NCBI GenBank assembly: GCA_950096895.1
Contig: CATNBF010000010.1
Span: forward strand, 1 to 38,086
DNA: 38,086 nt
From: an uncultured bacterium
GTDB taxonomy: Bacteria > Pseudomonadota > Alphaproteobacteria > Rs-D84
Direction: 5' to 3'
The translations under genes and the position numbers were made by a program. The notes beneath the pieces are model-generated. The model was not told the origin of the DNA. It ran no database searches and saw nothing but the letters and a program-made list of their open reading frames with translations. Below, piece after piece: positions 31,915 through 38,086 of the stretch; within the stretch, counting starts at the first letter, position 1; each line of letters opens with the position of its first letter.

Positions 31915-31940
31915 AAAAGGTTAGAAATCTAACCTTTTTC
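31915..31940 (+). terminator. Second terminator after tRNA-Glu
   Basis: AAAAGGTTAGA/TCTAACCTTTT, then TC and TT. Its position, about 110 bases after the first terminator, could end a read-through RNA containing repeat A. Confidence 0.75.
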
Positions 31941-32012
31941 TTAGGTTGCGTGTTGGTGAAGTGTTGCGTTTGACATGGTTGTATGTTAAAATTAACTGAA
32001 AGGTAAAAGCGA

Positions 32013-33212
32013 ATGAATAAATATATAAATAATTTTTACAATGCGATACGTGCGATTAGACATAAAATCGCTAAACAGAATGGTAAACAATATATAAAAG
32101 TTAAAAATATTGATGAAATTAAAAATGTTCATACATTAGATTATCATGATTTATCAGAACTGGATTTGCGTGAGTACAGATATCTATTTGATTATGCACC
32201 TGATGTTTCTATGCCAACATCTGGTGTTCGTGGTTGGACAACAAATGTAATATGGCCAGCACCGGACAAAATGCCAGACGGTTTTAATCCAACAGAGATT
32301 TTAGAACAAGCAAAATCGCCTGTGTATAGACCAAATACCACAGGTAAAGGAATAAATATTGCAGTAATGGACAATCCGTTAGATGTTAACAATCCAGAAT
32401 ATGCCGATAACATAAATTTTTTTCAAGGCCCTTTGAATAATGAAAATGTGTCACCAAATAAACATTCCGGCATGGTTATGGGACATTTGGTTGGAAAAAG
32501 TACTGGTATGGCTCCAGACGCGAACGTATATTATTTTACAAAAATTACGTATCAAGACGTAAAAAAACGCAATAAAGAATACGCAAATGTTTTACGCAGT
32601 ATAATTAAGTTTAATAATGACCAGAAACCAGAAAATAAAATTCATATTTTATCGTGTAGTTGGGGTGGCAAACAAAAAAATTCGCAAGAAATCACTGCTT
32701 TACTAAATCAATTAGAAAAAGATGGTGTGAAAATTATATTATGCGGTTCGGATTATGTTGAAGAAGCCACGTTATCTGGTCGTGATTTTATGCCCTGCAA
32801 TAACCCGAACATGACAAACATTCAACCAGATGTTCAAAAAGAGGGGCAAGAATTACTGCATATGGCGAATATTTCTTTTGATTCTGACAAGGTTATTGGT
32901 ATTCCAACAAACATGAGAACAACACCATTAGAATCAAACGGTTGGCAATATCGAATATCAGGCGGCGAAAGTTCCTCTGCACCATATATTGCGGGTGTAT
33001 ATGCTTGTGCGCTAGAAGGAAATCAATTGTTTATGACTCGCCCAAATTGGCAACAGGAATTAAACGATATGTTAAAAGCTACTGCTATACAAACAGAACA
33101 AGGTAATTATATGATAAACCCATCTGGAATACGCGATCAAGTCGCTGAAATTGTGGAACAAATGGAAATGACGATTATTAAACAACAGGCAAATCAAAGA
33201 GATGATTATTAA
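32013..33212 (+). CDS. Subtilisin-like (S8) serine protease, foreign-looking
   Basis: A 399-residue protein. The S8 triad is visible: Asp120 (GINIAVMDNPLD), His151 (NKHSGMVMGHLVG) and Ser320 (GESSSAPYIAG), with ILSCSWGG near 213-219 as the substrate-binding strand. The N-terminal 110 residues are unlike a typical inhibitory pro-domain, and there is no signal peptide, so it may act inside the cell. Base composition is clearly AT-richer than its neighbours and AGA is used for Arg, so it was probably acquired. It lies between the repeat copies A and B. Substrate and role unknown; AAAGGT precedes the ATG. Confidence 0.85.
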   Translation: MNKYINNFYNAIRAIRHKIAKQNGKQYIKVKNIDEIKNVHTLDYHDLSELDLREYRYLFDYAPDVSMPTSGVRGWTTNVIWPAPDKMPDGFNPTEILEQAKSPVYRPNTTGKGINIAVMDNPLDVNNPEYADNINFFQGPLNNENVSPNKHSGMVMGHLVGKSTGMAPDANVYYFTKITYQDVKKRNKEYANVLRSIIKFNNDQKPENKIHILSCSWGGKQKNSQEITALLNQLEKDGVKIILCGSDYVEEATLSGRDFMPCNNPNMTNIQPDVQKEGQELLHMANISFDSDKVIGIPTNMRTTPLESNGWQYRISGGESSSAPYIAGVYACALEGNQLFMTRPNWQQELNDMLKATAIQTEQGNYMINPSGIRDQVAEIVEQMEMTIIKQQANQRDDY

Positions 33213-33282
33213 GAAAAAACTTAACATCTTTCCCGAACTGCAACAAATTATGAATAACATTAGTTCGTGAATTGCACAGATG

Positions 33283-33398
33283 GCCCTGCCAAAATAAATA
33301 AAACCGCATTTTTGCGGTTTTTTATTTGTTTTCCAAGATTTTCAGCGGTTCGAAACTTTGTCCTTAAAACCAAACACCGTTTTGTTGACTTTCGAACT
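33283..33398 (+). repeat. Direct repeat copy B
   Basis: CTGCCAAAA, terminator AAACCGCA/TGCGGTTT (33301-33308/33313-33320), TTTGTTTTC, GATTTTCAGCGGTTCG, and the inverted repeat GTTCGAAA (33348-33355)/TTTCGAAC (33390-33397). By eye about two thirds of positions match copy A. The preceding 25 bases (TTAGTTCGTGAATTG) look like a decayed tRNA 3' half. Confidence 0.75.
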
Positions 33399-33463
33399 CT
33401 GGGTTAGATATTTCACTTTTTTTGTTGTATAATACACGTGAAATACAAGAAACAGGTATCCGC

Positions 33464-34375
33464 ATGGAACTGACCGATGAACAACGAATTAAATCGATAA
33501 AATCAATATTGCAGAAACTGCATAATCCTGGGCACAGAGATACCGGGGACAAAACGGAAATATTGATTAACAGAACCCGGGACTATCCCGGCATAACTAA
33601 CAATTCGCCAACAGATGAACGCTTTTTTGCAATCAGCGGTAAAGATGTATATGCCAGCGGCATTCAATGGTCGTGTGGAACGGTGGCAAAAACCTTTTGC
33701 TATCTAAATTCAATACAACCAAAAGACGAGCAGCTAGAACTTAAGATTCTGATCAGCACGCATCCAGACCATTTAATAGACAGTATGGTCAACCACACAC
33801 TGCCATGTGTAAAAATGGGCGATGGGAAATGGCATGCGATTGAACCGCAAAGAAATATTGTTGAAAACCGACCACGCCACCCAATGTATCCTGATATGCC
33901 TTTTATAATGGATGAAATCAAGGTCGGTAATAAAATACACCATATCATGAAACATATGGTCGATGTCCCTTTTGAAATAATGGCGGTTATGTCATGGCCA
34001 GAATATGAAGAAAAGTGTTCTGACCTAGGGAACTTTTTGAAAATTGGTTCAAAACGAGACAAAAGAACCCAAATGCTTCTCGCAGCAATAGAGACTGTCT
34101 TGCAAGAACTGAATTCAAACCAACAAATCGGGAATATATATAATTTTTGTACAAAGATCCAAGATTCTAAATTGCCAATACGGGTTATCAAAGCCCAAAA
34201 TTGGGAACGTGAAACATTAATGCTAACAATAAACGGTGAAAAATATACCTTTGGAACACGTCGTAAATATTTAATGCTAAGCAAACTTATGGACGAAATC
34301 GAACAAGAATACACAATTGATGAATTTATAAAAATGGTCGAAACAACGGTAAAAAAACACAGTCACGAAAGATAA
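33464..34375 (+). CDS. Transglutaminase-like cysteine protease or ligase, putative
   Basis: A 303-residue protein; I start at 33464 because AGGTAT lies upstream and the ATG at 33422 lies inside the promoter region. A possible triad of the transglutaminase-like fold is Cys71 (WSCGTVAKTF), His111 (VNHTLPCVKMGDGKWHAIEP) and Glu127. The His-Gly-Lys-Trp spacing fits that fold, although the acid is Glu rather than the usual Asp. The N-terminal 60 and C-terminal 120 residues are helical and unassigned. There is no signal peptide. AGA-rich codon use and location suggest acquisition with the S8 gene. Promoter TTAGAT (33404-33409), 18 bases, TATAAT (33428-33433). Function unknown. Confidence 0.6.
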   Translation: MELTDEQRIKSIKSILQKLHNPGHRDTGDKTEILINRTRDYPGITNNSPTDERFFAISGKDVYASGIQWSCGTVAKTFCYLNSIQPKDEQLELKILISTHPDHLIDSMVNHTLPCVKMGDGKWHAIEPQRNIVENRPRHPMYPDMPFIMDEIKVGNKIHHIMKHMVDVPFEIMAVMSWPEYEEKCSDLGNFLKIGSKRDKRTQMLLAAIETVLQELNSNQQIGNIYNFCTKIQDSKLPIRVIKAQNWERETLMLTINGEKYTFGTRRKYLMLSKLMDEIEQEYTIDEFIKMVETTVKKHSHER

Positions 34376-34666
34376 TAATCACAATTATTTACCTGTATAT
34401 TTATATAAAAACACCTTCATTTCCTTCCCCAATCACTATTTCATTGTCACATGCCCTAAATCATGGGGGCGGTTGGGGGTTAAGAAGTCACACCTCAGGC
34501 ATGTTCGTCATATTCATTATATTTTGACGCCCCCAACCACCCAAAATGGCTATAAGAATAAATTCTTAAATAGTGAACTTTTCATGCCTAAAAATATTCA
34601 TCAAAACCGATAAAATTATTTTTTTCTGTTGTTATTTTTTTTCAAATGTTTTAATTTGAAACCATT
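34376..34666. other. Gene-free region with inverted repeats upstream of parC
   Basis: No gene is supported. GGTTGGGGG (34471-34479) pairs with CCCCCAACC (34530-34538), a 9-bp helix with a 50-base loop; CATGCC (34450-34455) can pair with GGCATG (34498-34503) as an alternative. Closer to parC, TTCAAAT/ATTTGAA (34641-34647/34654-34660) forms a small hairpin just before the ATG. This may be an RNA leader or operator region. I see no ribosome site in front of parC. Confidence 0.4.
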
Positions 34667-36898
34667 ATGAGCAAAGAAATTATCGAAAATATTGAATCCC
34701 AACAATTATCAGATGCCCTATCTGAACGTTATCTGTCCTATGCGGTCAGCACGATTGTATCGCGCGCCCTGCCGGATGTTCGGGACGGGCTAAAACCGGT
34801 GCATCGCCGCATATTGTATTCCATGCTGCGCCAGAAATTATCCCCGGCGGCCGCATTTCGTAAATGCGCCACGGTGGTTGGGGATGTATTGGGTCATTAC
34901 CATCCCCATGGGGATAGCTCGGTCTATGATGCGATGGTCCGCCTGGCCCAGGATTTTTCGGTTCGTTATCCCTTGATCGATGGCCAAGGCAACTTTGGTA
35001 ACATCGATGGCGACCCCCAGGCGGCATATCGTTATACAGAATCTAAAATGACCGACGCCGCCATGTTAATTATGGAAGGGTTGGACGAAGCCAGTGTTGA
35101 CATGATGCCGAATTTTGACGGCACAACAACCGAACCAACCGTCATGCCTGGGGCCTTTCCCAACCTGTTGGCCAATGGGGGCATGGGAATCGCGGTGGGT
35201 ATGGCCACCAATATTCCCACACACAATGTTGCAGAAATCTGTGATGCATTAAACTTGGTTCTTGATAATCCAGATGCCACAACATCTCAAATTATAAAAA
35301 AATTAGTCGGCCCAGACTTTCCCACCGGTGGTATTTTAATCGATGACTTTGATACCATCGTCAAGAATTATGAAACCGGTCGCGGCGCATTTCGCATTCG
35401 CGCCCGTTGGGGTTGTGAAAAGCTGGACCGTGGTGCCGAACAGGCGGTTATTACCGAAATCCCCTATGGCATTATTAAATCGAAATTGGTGGAACAAATT
35501 GCCGGCTTGATCGATTCAAAAAAATTACCGCTGGTCGATGATATTATTGATGAATCAACCACAGATGTTCGCATTGTCATCACACCCAAGAATCGCAATG
35601 TTCCTTTGGATAAAATGATGGCACACCTGTTCGCCATGACCGATCTGGAATCACGCTTTAATATGAATATGAACGTGATTGATTCTAATGGCGCACCACG
35701 TGTTATGGGAATTGGTGATGTCTTGCGCGAATTCATTATACACCAGAAAAAGGTTTTGCGTCGACGCACCACATGGCGTCTGGGCAATATTGAACGCCGA
35801 CTGGAAATTCTGGCGGGCTTGCTGGTTGTATATTTGAACCTGGATCGCGTGATTGAAATCATCCGTAACGAAGATGATGCCAAGGCGGTTTTGATTTCGG
35901 AATTCAAATTAACCGATGTCCAAGTCGAAGCAATCTTGAACACCCGTCTGCGTTCTTTACGCAAGCTAGAAGAAATGGAAATCCGTCGCGAAGACGAGCA
36001 GCTCAAGCGCGAGCAGCAGCAGCTGCAAGATTTATTAGCCAGCGAAGAAATGCAGAATGACCAACTGCGTGCCTGGTTCACAGATATTAAAAAGCAGTAT
36101 GATAAAAAGACCACACTTGGCCGACGACGCACCACATGGGATGCCGCCACCGAAGATATTGTTGTCAACGCCGAAGAATTTATCGAAAAAGAACCCATAA
36201 CCATTATCTTGTCAACCATGGGATGGATTCGTGCCGCCAAGGGACACCTGGATCTAAATAACCTGGACGTTAAATTCAAAGAAGGGGATGAATTACAGAC
36301 CGCGTTCCATGCCATGTCCACAGATAAAATCAATCTGTTTGGATCGATGGGAAAAATGTTTACGTTAAACGCCAATGAATTACCATCGGCCCGCGGTTTT
36401 GGTGAATCTGTTCGCATGATGGCCGACATTGGGGCCGACGAAAATATTGTGGCGGCATTTGTGCTGGATACTGCGGCCAAATACCTGCTGGTGGGTCGCC
36501 ACGGGAATGGCTTTATCGTGTTGGGTGAAAACTGTTTGGCACAAACCCGCACCGGAAAACAGGTTATGAATGTTGATGCCCAAAATCCAGCAATTATGTG
36601 CGTTCCTGTCACCGGTAATATGGTCGCCATGTCGGGATCAAATGATAAATTATTGATCTTTGAAACGACTGAAATTCCAGAAATGACCCGGGGCAAGGGT
36701 GTTATATTGCAAAAATATAATGCCGAACGAACCTATGTCTTGGATGTTATGTTCTTTGATGCGGCCGATGGCTTTGGCTGGACAACCGGCCGGGGCACAA
36801 CCAAACTGGACGATTGGGCCCCATGGCGTGGCCGCCGTGCATCCCAAGGTCGCACCATCCCTGTGGGTTTCCCGCGCAGTGGCAAGTTTAATAAGTAA
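34667..36898 (+). CDS. parC: DNA topoisomerase IV subunit A
   Basis: A 743-residue type IIA topoisomerase breakage-rejoining subunit, acting with ParE to decatenate chromosomes. The catalytic Tyr123 lies in [10 protein letters not shown], and the quinolone-determining region [10 protein letters not shown] keeps Ser84 (E. coli Ser80) and has Asp88 at the Glu84 position. Length and the absence of a GyrA-type QRRGGKG box support ParC over GyrA. The C-terminal beta-pinwheel is present. No ribosome site is visible, so initiation may rely on the small hairpin or be inefficient. parE is not in the window. Confidence 0.95.
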   Translation: MSKEIIENIESQQLSDALSERYLSYAVSTIVSRALPDVRDGLKPVHRRILYSMLRQKLSPAAAFRKCATVVGDVLGHYHPHGDSSVYDAMVRLAQDFSVRYPLIDGQGNFGNIDGDPQAAYRYTESKMTDAAMLIMEGLDEASVDMMPNFDGTTTEPTVMPGAFPNLLANGGMGIAVGMATNIPTHNVAEICDALNLVLDNPDATTSQIIKKLVGPDFPTGGILIDDFDTIVKNYETGRGAFRIRARWGCEKLDRGAEQAVITEIPYGIIKSKLVEQIAGLIDSKKLPLVDDIIDESTTDVRIVITPKNRNVPLDKMMAHLFAMTDLESRFNMNMNVIDSNGAPRVMGIGDVLREFIIHQKKVLRRRTTWRLGNIERRLEILAGLLVVYLNLDRVIEIIRNEDDAKAVLISEFKLTDVQVEAILNTRLRSLRKLEEMEIRREDEQLKREQQQLQDLLASEEMQNDQLRAWFTDIKKQYDKKTTLGRRRTTWDAATEDIVVNAEEFIEKEPITIILSTMGWIRAAKGHLDLNNLDVKFKEGDELQTAFHAMSTDKINLFGSMGKMFTLNANELPSARGFGESVRMMADIGADENIVAAFVLDTAAKYLLVGRHGNGFIVLGENCLAQTRTGKQVMNVDAQNPAIMCVPVTGNMVAMSGSNDKLLIFETTEIPEMTRGKGVILQKYNAERTYVLDVMFFDAADGFGWTTGRGTTKLDDWAPWRGRRASQGRTIPVGFPRSGKFNK

Positions 36899-36900
36899 AA

Positions 36901-36924
36901 TAAAAGTCCCATGTGGGACTTTTA
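36901..36924. terminator. Bidirectional terminator
   Basis: TAAAAGTCCC/GGGACTTTTA with a 4-base loop, between convergent genes. Confidence 0.85.
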
Positions 36925-36947
36925 TTTATTGCAAACATTTATAAACA

Positions 36948-37280
36948 TCAGTGTGCATGCGCCCCCAGATGTAAAATCACACTAATGATAAAGCCCAACG
37001 TCACGATCCCCAAAATAACCTTTTGTGGACGATGTGATGCCGCCCCATGACAATGATCGCACGTGCATCTGCATTCGCGCATGACCATCACCCACGACAG
37101 CCCCAACATCCCCGCCGACAAAACAAACACCCACGGTTCCATCCATTGGGGAATAATATGAAAGTGCGCCGATTCCGGTGCCACCAAACCAATAATCGAC
37201 AAGATAATCGGCACGCCACAACAAAAAATATGCGGCACCAATGATGCGATAATACCAAATTTGACTGCTTTGTTCTTCAT
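36948..37280 (-). CDS. Small Cys-rich membrane protein, MerT/MerC-like
   Basis: A 110-residue protein with three membrane spans. A vicinal Cys pair in the first span (PHIFCCGVPIILSIIG) and a Cys-His-rich loop (CRCTCDHCHG, about 71-80) suggest metal binding, as in the MerT or MerC mercury transporters, but the match is too loose to be sure. The frame opens at 37331, but I start at 37280 (MKNKAVKFG) because the longer start would lie above the promoter. The -10 box ends 10 bases before the ATG, so the mRNA is leaderless or nearly so. Metal identity is unknown. Confidence 0.6.
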   Translation of the reverse strand: MKNKAVKFGIIASLVPHIFCCGVPIILSIIGLVAPESAHFHIIPQWMEPWVFVLSAGMLGLSWVMVMRECRCTCDHCHGAASHRPQKVILGIVTLGFIISVILHLGAHAH

Positions 37281-37290
37281 CGTGATTGTG

Positions 37291-37319
37291 ATTATAATGA
37301 CGTCCCCATTAAATGTAAA
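37291..37319 (-). promoter_or_regulatory. Promoter of the Cys-rich membrane gene
   Basis: On the minus strand TTTACA (37319-37314), 17 bases, TATAAT (37296-37291), only 10 bases from the ATG at 37280. Confidence 0.7.
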
Positions 37320-37613
37320 CAAAAAAGCCAAGGGTAAATAATCCCACCCCGTTTATACGAATCGCCCACGCCCATCACCCTATGCCAAATTTCTTAAAAA
37401 TCATCCGTCACATCCCATCATTGATGCTTAAAAATCCCCCCATCATTATCCGAAAATTTACCCATTAAAAATTCAACCCACGATTGAAAAAGCTCTTACT
37501 TTATCGCCATTTTACACCCATTTTTATCTAAACGATTTAATCAATTAATACAACCCTATTTTGAAACCATTACTAGATTTTTAGTATTTTTTGCACATAA
37601 GAAATATTTCTTG
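37320..37613. other. Gene-free AT-rich region
   Basis: About 290 bases without a supported gene. Apart from TACTA/TAGTA (37571-37575/37582-37586) followed by TTTTTTG, which could be a weak terminator, I see nothing in it. Confidence 0.5.
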
Positions 37614-37642
37614 TTTACTTATAGTTGTCACAATGATATTAT
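37614..37642 (+). promoter_or_regulatory. Promoter of the HTH gene
   Basis: TTTACT (37614-37619), 17 bases, TATTAT (37637-37642). TCACAATGAT (37628-37637), identical to one arm of the sodB palindrome, lies in the spacer, and GTTGT/ACAAC (37624-37628/37643-37647) flanks the -10. Confidence 0.6.
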
Positions 37643-37696
37643 ACAACCAGATGTAGACTTTATTCCTAGTACAAGGATGCACAAAAAGGAGAGAAA

Positions 37697-37933
37697 ATGA
37701 CACATGCAGGAACATGGACCGCGATTGACAAGCTGGCGGCACGGATGGGAATGTCATGCTCTGGTCTGGCCAAGGCGTGCGGTCTGGACCCAACAACATT
37801 TAATAAAAGCAAGCGTTGGACACGTGATGGAAAACCACGATGGCTATCGATGAATACAATGGCCAAGGTTGTCGCCGTGGTCGCCCCCAATATTTCACCA
37901 GACGATCTGGCAAAACTTATTTTTTCTGATTAA
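37697..37933 (+). CDS. Short HTH repressor-type protein lacking the S24 domain
   Basis: A 78-residue protein. AIDKLAARMGMSCSGLAKAC, then GLDPTTFNKSKRW and RWLSMNTMAKVV, is the N-terminal DNA-binding domain found in alphaproteobacterial regulators of about 200 residues that carry a C-terminal S24 (LexA-like) peptidase. Here the peptidase is absent; the sequence ends in a terminator, so this is a complete HTH-only protein, or a truncated one that has remained in use. Ribosome site AAGGAG. It may be an autoregulator or an anti-repressor; inference only. Confidence 0.8.
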   Translation: MTHAGTWTAIDKLAARMGMSCSGLAKACGLDPTTFNKSKRWTRDGKPRWLSMNTMAKVVAVVAPNISPDDLAKLIFSD

Positions 37934-37936
37934 TAC

Positions 37937-37962
37937 AAATGGGGCAACGCCCCATTTTTTTA
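37937..37962 (+). terminator. Terminator of the HTH gene
   Basis: AAATGGGGC/GCCCCATTT with loop AAC, then T residues. Confidence 0.85.
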
Positions 37963-38086
37963 TTCCCCGCCCCACTCACCCCCACCCCTGGTCGATATTA
38001 CAAGGTAGCGGATGAATATCTGGCGATTATTACATCGGCGGCTTTGATCCAGGCCCAAAACAATTATAATGCGCGTATGACTCAAC
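37963..38086 (+). other. Unresolved right edge
   Basis: An open frame on the plus strand reads ADEYLAIITSAALIQAQ and on to NARMTQ at the edge, but has no standard start before the in-frame ATG at 38077. A TTTGAT (38043-38048)/TATAAT (38065-38070) pair would make a transcript beginning at that ATG. Too little sequence to decide. Confidence 0.2.

Noticed and set aside
31651..31932. Open frame across the tRNA-Glu promoter and gene.
   Set aside because: It contains a perfect promoter, a tRNA and a terminator; not coding.
35464..36696. A 410-codon open frame opposite parC.
   Set aside because: It is Ser/Arg-rich low-complexity sequence typical of an antisense shadow; parC is certain.
1..38086. 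CRISPR array or complete insertion sequence.
   Set aside because: No regularly spaced repeats and no transposase gene were seen.

Overview
This window looks like the chromosome of an uncultured, probably host-associated alphaproteobacterium of moderate GC. The evidence is the type I GAPDH, FabH, IHF-alpha, FeSOD and ParC sequences, a short HTH protein of a type common in alphaproteobacteria, and several Cys-rich secreted proteins. My best guess is the gut alphaproteobacterial group often labelled RF32; this rests on recognition of protein style, not on a search. Most genes are housekeeping and closely packed, with sigma70-type promoters and strong hairpin terminators that can be read by eye.

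Layout. 1-3972: a cut-off secreted protein, a small membrane protein, a Cys-rich secreted protein behind a long structured leader, a DUF378 membrane protein and an lrgAB pair. 4077-8128: a surface-polysaccharide locus with a HAD-domain protein, a GT8 glycosyltransferase and a hexapeptide acyltransferase carrying an in-frame (CAAA)11 tract, which is a clear phase-variation signature. 8128-13540: phage-derived genes (two proteins with a tail-fibre Mtd-type N-terminus, a small tail-associated protein and a serine invertase) interleaved with tcdA, tatD, a ycgN-like gene and ackA. 13566-19289: a 1207-residue coiled-coil protein divergent from an MFS transporter and a membrane protein.

19406-30490: tRNA-Lys, a DUF115-like glycosyltransferase, priA, a small kinase, miaA, gap, tRNA-Asp, tRNA-Arg, fabH-ihfA, sodB, a membrane-anchored CPHC thioredoxin-like protein, cvpA and a second Cys-rich secreted protein. 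30648-34375: a MerR regulator, a META-type lipoprotein and tRNA-Glu. These are followed by an AT-rich foreign-looking island with a subtilisin-like protease and a transglutaminase-like protein. The protease gene lies between two diverged copies of a repeat that begins at the tRNA-Glu 3' end. 34667-38086: parC, a small Cys-rich membrane protein with a probable leaderless transcript, a short HTH protein and an unresolved right edge.

The most interesting items are the phase-variable acyltransferase, the promoter-terminator-gene arrangement shared by both Mtd-type genes next to an invertase, the tRNA-Glu-associated protease/transglutaminase cassette, and the leader at 1527-1798 with three mutually exclusive helices.
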